From Paenibacillus woosongensis (GTDB lineage Bacteria; Bacillota; Bacilli; Paenibacillales; Paenibacillaceae), in the NCBI RefSeq assembly GCF_030122845.1, contig NZ_CP126084.1:4464001-4528000 (forward strand): a stretch of 64,000 bases of DNA, written 5' to 3'. The translations under genes were made by a program, and so were the position numbers. Below the pieces are notes generated by a model. That model did not search any database and was not told where the DNA came from. It saw only the letters and a list, made by a program, of their open reading frames with translations. Positions 54,025-62,266 of the stretch are shown piece by piece. The first letter of the stretch is position 1; every line of letters begins with the position of its first letter.

Positions 54025-55188
54025 TTATTTGGGAATCGTCCGCTCTTCCGTCCCATAGCGGCGCTGTGCAGCACTTTGAATCCACTGAATCCGGTGCTCG
54101 AACGAAGGATGCGTCTGCAGCTTCTCGATGAATCTGTGAATCGATAACACGGAATGGTTCAATTCGGCCAGTTTGGTTAGTGCGGCAATCAATACCTTCG
54201 CTGGTATTCCCATCTTTAACACGTATTCGTCCGCATCCCTCTCCAGCTTTCTCGATACGTACGAGCTCACAAACCACAAATATCCCAGCAGCAGAGCCAA
54301 AATAAAAACAACCCCGACAGGTATGGGTATGTGAAACCCATTAGCCTCTGCTTGATCCATCAACGACGTCAGGCCTAAAAATAAAGGAATTGCCGCAACG
54401 AACAGAACGGCTTTAATCCATAAATGGAACCTTCTGATATGACCGATCTCATGGGCAAGAATGGCATTTACTTCATCTAACGAAAGATTCTCCAGCAAAT
54501 AGCTGGCTACGAACACCTGCTTATAAATCAGGCCGCAGACGAGCGCATTAGCTACTTTGCTGTCAGTTGTCGGCCATTCAAATACCTGTACCCGCTTCAT
54601 CTCATGTTTGTGCAAAAACCCCTCGATATCCGCCTTCTTCCTCTCATCCCTCAGCGGCCTGGCCGATAAAGTAATGCGAAGCAGATAAGGATACGCAAGG
54701 TTATAGGCCGCGATTCCGATGAATATGAACAGACAGGACCATAGACCGCTTAGCTCGATCTTCATCCAATTGAATCTGAGCGGCAGCACAACGAGTGCTG
54801 GCAAGTACATTAGAATGCTGGACTTGGCCGCCATCGCCAGTTCCTTCCGCATGGAAGTTCCGACATCTCGAACGATTCTGCTGACCCGGTGATAAATAGC
54901 CTGGCTCAGGATCGTACTGAGCATCAAATAGGCAAATGGCAGCGTCGTTATGAGAACAAAATTTAGCTTCGTCTTTGGCAAAAAGCTGGCCAGCAGCATG
55001 ATGATCGCAACCATCGAAACTACGTAGTATATGTAATGAGTGAATCTTATCGTTCCGAACAAATACAAGGCCCGTTCCTTGGATCCCGTTGCCTTGTAAC
55101 GCTGAATCGTAAGATTGCTAATAATTATGGCAATCACTGCATTAAACAAATAAATGATGATGGATAAAATGATCTTTGCTGCAATCAT
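54025..55188 (-). CDS. M48-family membrane metalloprotease
   Basis: A 387-residue membrane protein with about four helices in the N-terminal half and an M48 (HtpX/Ste24-like) domain. The zinc motif HEIGH has His246, Glu247 and His250, and the third ligand is in KLERDADEYVLKMG. It probably cleaves membrane proteins or processes peptides. It follows the bacteriocin precursor gene in the same direction by 162 nt, so processing or self-protection in that cluster is a possible role. Confidence 0.87.
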   Translation of the reverse strand: MIAAKIILSIIIYLFNAVIAIIISNLTIQRYKATGSKERALYLFGTIRFTHYIYYVVSMVAIIMLLASFLPKTKLNFVLITTLPFAYLMLSTILSQAIYHRVSRIVRDVGTSMRKELAMAAKSSILMYLPALVVLPLRFNWMKIELSGLWSCLFIFIGIAAYNLAYPYLLRITLSARPLRDERKKADIEGFLHKHEMKRVQVFEWPTTDSKVANALVCGLIYKQVFVASYLLENLSLDEVNAILAHEIGHIRRFHLWIKAVLFVAAIPLFLGLTSLMDQAEANGFHIPIPVGVVFILALLLGYLWFVSSYVSRKLERDADEYVLKMGIPAKVLIAALTKLAELNHSVLSIHRFIEKLQTHPSFEHRIQWIQSAAQRRYGTEERTIPK

Positions 55189-55350
55189 GGCCTCACTCCG
55201 TTATAACTGCCTTTAGATTCAGATTTGCTTTATTCTATAAACGACGATTCAGCCGGGCTGGAATGCCCGACTGAAATCATCAAATGATTATCGTTAATGT
55301 TGATCAGCTTGTCCAAAAGGCTGCTGCCAGATTGGACGGCCTATTGGCAA

Positions 55351-55605
55351 TTACCACCAGAACGTAAGAAGATAAGCTGCAGCTCCGCCAACCGCTCCCG
55401 CGGCTCCGCCTACGAGCGCTCCTGGTCCAGCACCGACACCGCCAGCCAAAGCTCCGCTAGCTGCGCCGCCGATGGCACCACTGGCCGCACCGCCGACTAC
55501 CGATTTCCCCAGATCGCTCCAGCTGAAATCACCGCCGCCGTCAATTGCCATCATTTCATGAAGAGACAGTTCGCTAAAGCCATTCAGTTGCATAACAGAA
55601 TCCAT
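55351..55605 (-). CDS. Blp-like class II bacteriocin precursor with double-glycine leader
   Basis: An 84-residue peptide. The leader (residues 1-24) has the double-glycine pattern ELSLHEMMAIDGG typical of substrates of C39-peptidase exporters. The mature part starts near GDFSWSDLGKSVVGG, continues with many Gly/Ala GxxxG-type motifs and ends LLTFWW, very like the pneumococcal Blp bacteriocins (SWGDFAKAGVGG..CWW), which form membrane-disrupting helices. AAGGAGGAG lies just before the ATG. The exporter at 58900-61119 is the likely partner; no separate immunity gene is obvious. Confidence 0.85.
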   Translation of the reverse strand: MDSVMQLNGFSELSLHEMMAIDGGGDFSWSDLGKSVVGGAASGAIGGAASGALAGGVGAGPGALVGGAAGAVGGAAAYLLTFWW

Positions 55606-55686
55606 AAATTCTCCTCCTTAAAATAATATTTACTTTAGTTAAGAGCTGTGCATTATATGTAAATGTCTAACTAAAGTACGCCTTTG

Positions 55687-55782
55687 CTACTTCCCTCCGT
55701 TGTTTCTTCTTTTGACATACAGGCTATAAATAAAGACAGCGGCAAACCCTACAATGAACGAGAAGATAATAGTAATTGCCAT
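55687..55782 (-). CDS. 31-aa membrane peptide between the ligase and the bacteriocin gene
   Basis: The frame MAITIIFSFIVGFAAVFIYS continues LYVKRRNNGGK. It is a single helix with a positive C-terminal tail that should remain inside. AGAGGT lies 8 nt before the ATG. It is too short to classify; candidates are an immunity peptide or a component of the exporter. Its place in the cluster and good ribosome site argue for a real gene. Confidence 0.5.
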   Translation of the reverse strand: MAITIIFSFIVGFAAVFIYSLYVKRRNNGGK

Positions 55783-55879
55783 GGGTATTTACCTCTTTCT
55801 GGTTAGTTTCTCCAATTAACTATATTATTAACAATATGACAAAATAAGTAAATATCCCCTGAGGGCTAATTTGAGTGAT

Positions 55880-57046
55880 TTACCAGACTCGCAGCACTTT
55901 TACCTTGCCGTCATGGATCTCCAGCTCCATCTGCGCCTTAGGCGATCCGGTCTGCTTCAGCATCTGGACCTTCTGTTCCTCATTCAAGTTGACGATAATG
56001 CGATCTTTAAACTTGCTAGCCTGCTTTCTCCAATTGCTCATGACGTCATAGTAGTCGAATAAGTAGGCATGGTTCCCTGGCTCTCTCTTTCTAGCATAGG
56101 TGCCGGCCGCAGAATAGGATGAGGGGCGTTCAATTAGGGGAGCCTCCTGCAAATCTTCGATTAAACGGGCCGTTATCGGTGCGCCCGTCTTCAGCTCGAT
56201 ATCGAGAAAAGCCGGCATGCTGTTGCATTCAATAAGCACGAACTCGCCGTCCGGAGTCCTTCTCAGATCTATACCGCTGAATCGGAGCCCCAGCTGCTCC
56301 ATCGCTTTGGCACAGAAGCTGACAACGCCTTCAGGCAGGTCAACGCTCTCATATTGCACTTCTCCGGAATGATATTCCGGGTCGGTCCGGTAATCCAGAA
56401 TATCCGGATTCGATTTGATAATTTTATGAGCAGAAATCATTTGTCCGGCCAGCATGTTGACGCGAATGTCGTCCCCAGGGATCTCCTCCTGGAATATCGC
56501 AGGCTCATTGCTGATGGCATCAAGCTGCTCCAGCAGCTCTGGGGTCACCTTTCGGCAATAACTGCCTCCAGGAAGCGGTTTGCAAACCGCGCCCTTCACC
56601 TCAGAAATGAAATTGCGGGCGATTTCCGGGTTAGATGTAATACAGGTTCTGGGCAGGGGAATGCCTAGTCTATGGAGGGCGTTCAATTGATAGTATTTCG
56701 ATGAGTTGCTCGGCGCGTTGATAACTCTCGCCCCTTCCTCATGAAGGGCGTGCATCCAGCCCCGTACTGCCTCAACCTGGGCTGAGAACTGGAGCTGATT
56801 GTTGTACCGGTCGGCCGCAGTGCCTCCAGCCAGCTGATTGGGATTATGCGTCATAATGCTGCGGAAATAAACGGAGCGAAGCCTTCGCAATGGCTCCCCG
56901 TTATAGATCAGCTCACCGTTGACGGCCGCATAATCATTCAGCTTCGGCGAGCCAAGCTCCTTATATTCGATCCCCCTCTCTCTGAGCATCGTTACCATAT
57001 GACGACAGTGAACATCGTTCATGGGATTGACCACGAGGATTGGCAT
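55880..57046 (-). CDS. RimK-like ATP-grasp ligase, graspetide (omega-ester) maturase
   Basis: A 388-residue ATP-grasp enzyme. ATP-binding Lys156 (VCKPLPGG), the QEEIPGDDIRV block and the Mg-binding set Asp260 (FSGIDLRR) with Glu273 and Asn275 (LIECNSMP) place it with the microviridin/plesiocin ligases. These join side-chain hydroxyls of Thr/Ser to Asp/Glu carboxylates of a precursor peptide. A C-terminal extension of about 80 residues (from PSSYSAAGTYARK) goes beyond the family core. GAAGGAGGT precedes the ATG. The gene follows the TTLALGEE precursor by about 100 nt. Confidence 0.88.
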   Translation of the reverse strand: MPILVVNPMNDVHCRHMVTMLRERGIEYKELGSPKLNDYAAVNGELIYNGEPLRRLRSVYFRSIMTHNPNQLAGGTAADRYNNQLQFSAQVEAVRGWMHALHEEGARVINAPSNSSKYYQLNALHRLGIPLPRTCITSNPEIARNFISEVKGAVCKPLPGGSYCRKVTPELLEQLDAISNEPAIFQEEIPGDDIRVNMLAGQMISAHKIIKSNPDILDYRTDPEYHSGEVQYESVDLPEGVVSFCAKAMEQLGLRFSGIDLRRTPDGEFVLIECNSMPAFLDIELKTGAPITARLIEDLQEAPLIERPSSYSAAGTYARKREPGNHAYLFDYYDVMSNWRKQASKFKDRIIVNLNEEQKVQMLKQTGSPKAQMELEIHDGKVKVLRVW

Positions 57047-57149
57047 GAGTTACCTCCTTCTCTGTTACACATACGAATTGATAATTTTGTAAAATAAGCA
57101 CAAAGGGGATAAATGTCAATAAGACAATTACCCCCTTTGTTGCTAAGCA

Positions 57150-57431
57150 TTAGAAACATTCTTCGCCCAGCGCCAACGTTGTAGCGCTGCCTTCTTCGCC
57201 GAGCGCCAGCGTCGTAGCGATCGGTCCGCCGTCTTCTTCGCCAAGTGCCAGCGTCGTCATGATCGGGCCATCGCCTTCTTCACCGACAGCCAGTGTCGTA
57301 ACGATTGGACGCTCCAGGCTTCCGCCGTCGATGTGCTGCATTTCCTCAGGGGAAATTTCGACTGCGTTGATTTCGACATTAAAATGAGAGCTAATGGAAT
57401 CCTTTTGCATTGGATCGAGTGTAATTTTCAT
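57150..57431 (-). CDS. Plesiocin-like graspetide precursor with four TTLA(L/V)GEE repeats
   Basis: A 93-residue precursor. The leader (1-37) ends in ISPEEMQHIDGG, a double-glycine site for the C39 exporter. The core (38-93) holds four repeats: TTLAVGEE (45-52) and TTLALGEE (59-66, 73-80, 84-91), spaced 14, 14 and 11 residues apart and joined by short Gly/Asp/Pro linkers such as DGGPIA. TTxxxxEE is the hallmark core of plesiocin-type graspetides, in which two ester links per repeat join Thr to Glu. AAAGGAGGTGA precedes the ATG at 57431. The last residues are Cys-Phe. Confidence 0.9.
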   Translation of the reverse strand: MKITLDPMQKDSISSHFNVEINAVEISPEEMQHIDGGSLERPIVTTLAVGEEGDGPIMTTLALGEEDGGPIATTLALGEEGSATTLALGEECF

Positions 57432-57451
57432 TATTTTCACCTCCTTTCCAG

Positions 57452-58876
57452 TCACTGCTTCAAATCTAGCTTTTTCAACATATATTCAAGCACCGTCTCG
57501 CTTCTCGTAATGATTTGCGCTTCGGCCATCATCCCTGTCTTGATGTAAGCATCCTCTCCTTTCTTGCTCTGGAGCGGCTTGTTCTGGATATCGGCTTCGA
57601 CAGCATAATAGCTGTATCCATCCTGCTGGTTCATAACCGCATCTCCGCTAATGGATCGCACCGTACCCTGCAGCATGCCGTAGTCATTGGAAGGAAGGGC
57701 AAAAAAACTATATTTGATCGTATCCCCTACTTTGATGTTCGCCACGTCCTGGTTGGATATCGCCAGCTTCATCATGAATTCGGAATCGTTCTCCGGCAGA
57801 ATCGTCAGCAATTCCGTTCCTGTTTGCAGCAGATCCCCCGCATTGATATCGGTTATAACGTTGACGGTTCCATCGATCGGAGCAGTGATTACATAATCCC
57901 TTAGCGCGAAATCCAGATTCTGCAGGCGTTCCTCCAGGCTCTTTACACGCTCCTGCTCGGCTTCTATGGATTCGGCCAATTGCAAATACAGAGCATCCGC
58001 TTCTCCCTGCAATTTGTTCAACAACTGGTCATTCTCATTTATGGCCGTAATCAGCGCCAATTCGAAGCCGTTGGTATAATCGCTGGCCTGCAGCCGCACC
58101 TCCTCCAGCTTCTGCTTGGCCTCGCTTTCATCCCCGTCTTGCCGGACCGCCATTTTAAAATGCTCGGATGCCGTTTGCTCCTGCAGCGCATACTGTTCTT
58201 TCTTGATTTGATAGTCTTGAAATTTGTAATAATATTCCGTAGCGGGCGGCAATAGATTTGCACCTGCAGCGATGGACTGCTTCAACAGCTCCAGATGCTT
58301 TTGCTTCTCTTCAGCCTGCTCCAGCAATCCCATCAGCCGGATCAGTTCCACGCGAAATTTCTGCTTCGTAGAATGGCCATCCAGCAAACTGCTAAGTCGT
58401 TCAGGCTGTCCAGCGGCTTCTGGATTTGCCGGCGTGTTCCCGGACAGGATTTGCGCTTTGAACTGTACCAGCTCCTCCAGCTGTTCCTTCGCTTTCTGCA
58501 AATCAAGCTCCGCAGCCAGCTTGTCCGCTTCTAGCTGATCCTTATGCAGCGTATACAATATATCTCCGGCCTTCACTTTCTGCCCCGCCGTGTAATAAAC
58601 GCTCTCTACGTTGCCTGTGGCCTTGTTCTGGATCCGGCTTACCTTTTCATTCGGACGCACTACGCCGCTTGCCTTGACCACGATGTCGATTTTGCTTATG
58701 GAGGCCCATATCAGCCCGACAACTAGAATAAGAACCAGAAAACCGAGAAATATCGAGATAAACGGGCTCGTCCGCGCCTCCATGATCTCCCGGCTGTCGG
58801 TGATCTCTCCCATATCCCTAATGACTGTTCTCATATTCGTCCTACCTACTTCCCTGGTGTGCTCATGATAGGTCAT
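57452..58876 (-). CDS. HlyD-family secretion adaptor
   Basis: A 474-residue membrane-anchored protein: TM helix at about 40-62, a lipoyl/barrel part (ASGVVRPNEKVSRIQNKATG), long coiled coils (about 120-330), a second lipoyl part (YVITAPIDGTVNVITDINAG) and a beta-barrel C-terminus. It bridges the ABC exporter to the cell surface in the export of peptides, as in bacteriocin loci of Gram-positive bacteria. GGAAGG precedes the ATG; a start at 58834 is also possible. It ends 4 nt into the longest version of the next reading frame. Confidence 0.9.
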   Translation of the reverse strand: MTYHEHTREVGRTNMRTVIRDMGEITDSREIMEARTSPFISIFLGFLVLILVVGLIWASISKIDIVVKASGVVRPNEKVSRIQNKATGNVESVYYTAGQKVKAGDILYTLHKDQLEADKLAAELDLQKAKEQLEELVQFKAQILSGNTPANPEAAGQPERLSSLLDGHSTKQKFRVELIRLMGLLEQAEEKQKHLELLKQSIAAGANLLPPATEYYYKFQDYQIKKEQYALQEQTASEHFKMAVRQDGDESEAKQKLEEVRLQASDYTNGFELALITAINENDQLLNKLQGEADALYLQLAESIEAEQERVKSLEERLQNLDFALRDYVITAPIDGTVNVITDINAGDLLQTGTELLTILPENDSEFMMKLAISNQDVANIKVGDTIKYSFFALPSNDYGMLQGTVRSISGDAVMNQQDGYSYYAVEADIQNKPLQSKKGEDAYIKTGMMAEAQIITRSETVLEYMLKKLDLKQ

Positions 58877-58899
58877 TGTCCTTCCATCCGCCGTGGCAG

Positions 58900-61119
58900 T
58901 TATTTGCTGACCGTCTCCAGCATGCCTTGTCCCTGCGTGCCCTGTTCATTTATCCCTTCCGGAATCTGATCCTTCCACAGCTCGTAATATTTGCCCCCGC
59001 GGCCCATAAGCTCCGCATGTGTTCCGGCCTCGATAATTTCACCGTGATCCATGACAAAAATCCGGTTGCAGCGCATAATCGTGCTCAAGCGATGAGCGAT
59101 GATGATTGTAGTCACATCCTGCAGATTATGTATGGTCTCCGAAATCGCCTTCTCCGTCGTCGAATCCAAATTGCTCGTCGCTTCATCCATAATGAGGATG
59201 TCCGGCTGCTTCAGGATCGCTCTTGCAATCGCGAGACGCTGCTTCTGTCCGCCGGATAAGTTGGACGCATCCTCCTCCAGCACCGTGTTGTATCTTAACG
59301 GCAGTTCGTTAATGAAGTCATGAGCCTTGGCTATCTTCGCGGCCTCCACGACCCGCTCCAGCTCCGTCTCGTCATCGATCCCAAGGCAGAGGTTATCGCG
59401 GATCGTACCGCTGAAGAAAAACGTATCCTGCGTAATATAAGCAATCCTCTCGCGCAGCGTATCTATGTTAATGTCCTTAATGTTGTTGTCGTTAATGAGA
59501 ATATCGCCCTTCTCGGGGGAATAGAAACGCATAAGCAGCTGAATCAGCGTCGTCTTGCCTGATCCGCTCTCGCCGACGAAAGCAATTTTCTCCCCAGGAG
59601 AGATCGTCAAATTCACGTTTTTCAAGACAAGCTGTCTTGTGCCATACCTGAAATCCAGGTTCTGGAGCTTGATCTGCCCTTTCAGCGATACCGGACTGAT
59701 CTTCCGGTCTTCGCCCTTCTCCTTCTCCGGCGTAAGATCCAGAATCTCCCCGAGCCGGTCTGCGGCAACTACGGCCGTCTGGACCATCGGCTGAAGGTTG
59801 ATCAAATTCTGGATCGGTTCGAGGAAATAAGCGAGCAGCGCATTGAAGGTGATCAATTGGCCCATCGACAAATTGCCGCGGATAACCTGGTAGGCTCCTG
59901 CCCACAAAATAACGATTCCCCCGAGCGCCTGAACCAGCCCCTTTAATGATGCCTGCACATTATTGAAAAAACCGAAGCGGAACACGCTCCGCAGCAAAAC
60001 AACAAACTTCTTCTCCGTCTCGAAATTCGCTTTCTGCTCCGCATTGTACGCCTTGACTGTCTCGATCCCGTTGATCGATTCTACCAGGTAGGAGTTCAGC
60101 TGAGCGTTGTCCTCCATCTGCTTGCGGTTCATCCGCTCAAACGGCTTATGGAACGCCCATACAAGCACGAGGTACAAGGGGATCATCATTGAGGTTACCC
60201 CAAACAGAAACGGGCTCTGGGAGTATAAAATGAACCCGCCGATCAGCGCCATGATGACGTCGATCATGATCGTTAAGGTTGCCCCCGATATCGCGTCTCT
60301 CACTTTGGAGGCGTCCATCAGCCTGGAGATGATTTCTCCCGTCTTGCGGGTGCCGAAGAAATTCATCGGCAGCTTAAGCACGTGCTGATAGTAGCCGAGG
60401 ATTAAGGAAATATCTAACTTCTGGCTCAAATATAACAGCAAATGATTGCGGAAAGCGCTTAACAATATTCTGAACAGGGTCAAGGCAATAACGCCGACGG
60501 AGACCATATGCAAGGTCTTGTCCAAACCGTGAGGCAAAATTTCATCTAACAAAAACTTAAAGTAGAATGCACCGAGAATTCCTAATATGGTATAGAGAAT
60601 TGACGCCATGAACAGGCTAAAGATAAGCTTGCGTTGAGGAATTAAAAGACTGAAAAACCGGGGAAATAATCCTTTCGTCTCATCCCCCTTTTGAAAGGTA
60701 GGCGCCGGAACCATCAGAATAAGCACGCCTGTCCAAATCTTAAAGAATTCCTCGGGCGTATACTTTACAATTCCTTTTGCCGGATCGGCAATGATAAGTT
60801 CCTTCTTTGTAACTTTATGTATGACTACGTAGTGGAGTAATGTTTGATCAATTATGACGTGTGCGATGGCCGGTAAAGGAATTGGCTCAAAAATGGATTC
60901 CTGGGCTGCCTTCACCCCCTTGGCTGTAAACCCAAGGCTCTCTGCGGCTTTAATGACACCGTAGACGTTCGTACCCCTCTTGTCCGTTCCGGCTGTCTCC
61001 CGTATCCGGGATATCGGAATCTTCAGCCCATGCTGCTTAGAAATCGTGGCCAGACAAGCCGCACCGCAGTCTTTGATATCGAATTGCTTAATGCAGTGGT
61101 ATTTGCCCAAAAATATCAT
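58900..61119 (-). CDS. Peptidase-containing ABC exporter (C39, PCAT)
   Basis: A 739-residue exporter in three parts. The C39 peptidase (1-150) has Cys18 in KDCGAACL, His96 in LLHYVVIHK and Asp112 in ADPAKG, and removes double-glycine leaders. The ABC membrane domain follows (about 165-440). The nucleotide-binding domain has Walker A GESGSGKTT, signature LSGGQKQR and Walker B ILIMDEATSNLDS. It should cleave and export both the graspetide and the Blp-like peptide. The start at 61119 is preferred, though its ribosome site is weak; TTG at 61140 is an alternative. Confidence 0.92.
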   Translation of the reverse strand: MIFLGKYHCIKQFDIKDCGAACLATISKQHGLKIPISRIRETAGTDKRGTNVYGVIKAAESLGFTAKGVKAAQESIFEPIPLPAIAHVIIDQTLLHYVVIHKVTKKELIIADPAKGIVKYTPEEFFKIWTGVLILMVPAPTFQKGDETKGLFPRFFSLLIPQRKLIFSLFMASILYTILGILGAFYFKFLLDEILPHGLDKTLHMVSVGVIALTLFRILLSAFRNHLLLYLSQKLDISLILGYYQHVLKLPMNFFGTRKTGEIISRLMDASKVRDAISGATLTIMIDVIMALIGGFILYSQSPFLFGVTSMMIPLYLVLVWAFHKPFERMNRKQMEDNAQLNSYLVESINGIETVKAYNAEQKANFETEKKFVVLLRSVFRFGFFNNVQASLKGLVQALGGIVILWAGAYQVIRGNLSMGQLITFNALLAYFLEPIQNLINLQPMVQTAVVAADRLGEILDLTPEKEKGEDRKISPVSLKGQIKLQNLDFRYGTRQLVLKNVNLTISPGEKIAFVGESGSGKTTLIQLLMRFYSPEKGDILINDNNIKDINIDTLRERIAYITQDTFFFSGTIRDNLCLGIDDETELERVVEAAKIAKAHDFINELPLRYNTVLEEDASNLSGGQKQRLAIARAILKQPDILIMDEATSNLDSTTEKAISETIHNLQDVTTIIIAHRLSTIMRCNRIFVMDHGEIIEAGTHAELMGRGGKYYELWKDQIPEGINEQGTQGQGMLETVSK

Positions 61120-61167
61120 TTCAGATCGTCCCATCCGCAATTTAGTTGTGTACAGGCCATTTCATAA

Positions 61168-61197
61168 ATTATACCATTTATGGGATATACCTTGTAA
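61168..61197 (-). promoter_or_regulatory. Promoter of the peptide cluster
   Basis: On the minus strand TTACAA (61197-61192), an 18-nt spacer and TATAAT (61173-61168). The -35 box is weak, as expected for an activator-dependent promoter. Confidence 0.65.
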
Positions 61198-61217
61198 ATA
61201 TCCCTTTAGGGATATTT
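61196..61217. promoter_or_regulatory. 22-bp palindrome abutting the -35 box (putative regulator site)
   Basis: AAATATCCC-TTTA-GGGATATTT is a perfect inverted repeat of 9-bp arms. A similar half-site, GGTATATCCC, lies in the promoter spacer. Its place upstream of -35 suits an activator such as the adjacent GAF-LuxR protein. Confidence 0.65.
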
Positions 61218-61245
61218 CGAGGCTTAAATTTCCCTGATGCTCGTT

Positions 61246-62067
61246 TTAAGGATGAAATTTGATAATGAATTCTCCCTTGTCGCTGACATTGGTTTTTTTG
61301 TAGACATTTTTCAGCGTATTTTTCACGGTTCCTGGAGCAATATACAGCATTTTGGCGATTTGCCCTACCGAATGATTATGCATCCAGAGATAGCCGATTT
61401 CCTTCTCCCGTTTGGTCAATCCGCATTTATCGAACGCAAGATAGATCGCCTGCTTCCTCTGTTCTGGATCCGGCAGTCTCCCTACGACGCGGTCTATTAA
61501 TTGCTGCAGCAGCGGTACGACGTATGTAATATCTTCGTTGACGGATAAAGACATGTCCAAATATCCTTTAATTTCACCGTTGATGCAGATAGGAGCGCAG
61601 ATGCAGGACCAGCCCGCAAACAGCTTCAGGTGATGCTCTTCCCCGCGAATAACAGCAATGCAGCCCGTTTCCATCGCGACGGACAGCGCATTGATCCCCG
61701 CGTGCTTTATATCAAACAAGCTGCCAACCCTGACATTATGCTCCTTTAGCGAAGCGACCACATGCTCCGGGCCGCTCAAGCTAAGCGTCACACCCTCCGT
61801 ATCCGTCAAAAAAAATATAAACGGCCGGATCAAAAATCGGTGAAGCGCTTTCAATTCTTCTTCAACTACGGAGATCAGCTCTTGGTGGGTAGCTAATCTT
61901 TGGATCATTTCCTCTTCTGAAATACACTTCAATTGATCCATGTAAACATGATGCCCGCTAAGTGCAAAGGAGCTGTTCCACTGCTGAATCGTTCTCTGGT
62001 TCACGTCCTTCAAATAGACCCACTGACCGTCAGGTAACGCCGTCTGATAACTAAAGACGCTTTTCAA
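61246..62067 (-). CDS. GAF-LuxR type transcriptional regulator
   Basis: A 273-residue regulator. Residues about 60-200 resemble the GAF-type sensor of AcoR/NifA-like proteins (VRVGSLFDIKHAGINALSVA, then APICINGEIKGYLDMS). The C-terminal LuxR HTH is LTKREKEIGYLWMHNHSVGQ followed by IAKMLYIAPGTVKNTLKNVY. The start codon is TTG (62067), with AAAGGAGAG 7 nt upstream. It is the first gene of the peptide cluster and probably its activator; its ligand is unknown. Confidence 0.82.
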   Translation of the reverse strand: MKSVFSYQTALPDGQWVYLKDVNQRTIQQWNSSFALSGHHVYMDQLKCISEEEMIQRLATHQELISVVEEELKALHRFLIRPFIFFLTDTEGVTLSLSGPEHVVASLKEHNVRVGSLFDIKHAGINALSVAMETGCIAVIRGEEHHLKLFAGWSCICAPICINGEIKGYLDMSLSVNEDITYVVPLLQQLIDRVVGRLPDPEQRKQAIYLAFDKCGLTKREKEIGYLWMHNHSVGQIAKMLYIAPGTVKNTLKNVYKKTNVSDKGEFIIKFHP

Positions 62068-62203
62068 AATATCTCTCCTTTCCTACTTTTAAGATATTTT
62101 ACCATAATATATTTAAAAAATAACCTTTTAACTATATTGGTAATTTAAGTTTTGTAAATATTTAGCGCTTTTAAGGGTTGCTGTATAAGCATCATTCCCA
62201 GGA

Positions 62204-62227
62204 AAAAAACGCCTCGCGGCGTTTTTT
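62204..62227. terminator. Bidirectional terminator
   Basis: AAAAAACGCC-TCGC-GGCGTTTTTT between the ASRT gene and the cluster regulator. Confidence 0.85.
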
Positions 62228-62266
62228 AGCAAGCTAAATTTAGATGAAAATTTGAGCAGGACACGG

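Noticed and set aside
57159-57299. Repeats in the precursor gene considered as a CRISPR or minisatellite
   Set aside because: The units are in frame, encode the TTLALGEE motif and vary at synonymous sites; spacers are not unique sequences of constant length.
61196-61217. The 22-bp palindrome considered as a terminator
   Set aside because: No U-tract follows the stem on either strand, and it sits upstream of a -35 box.
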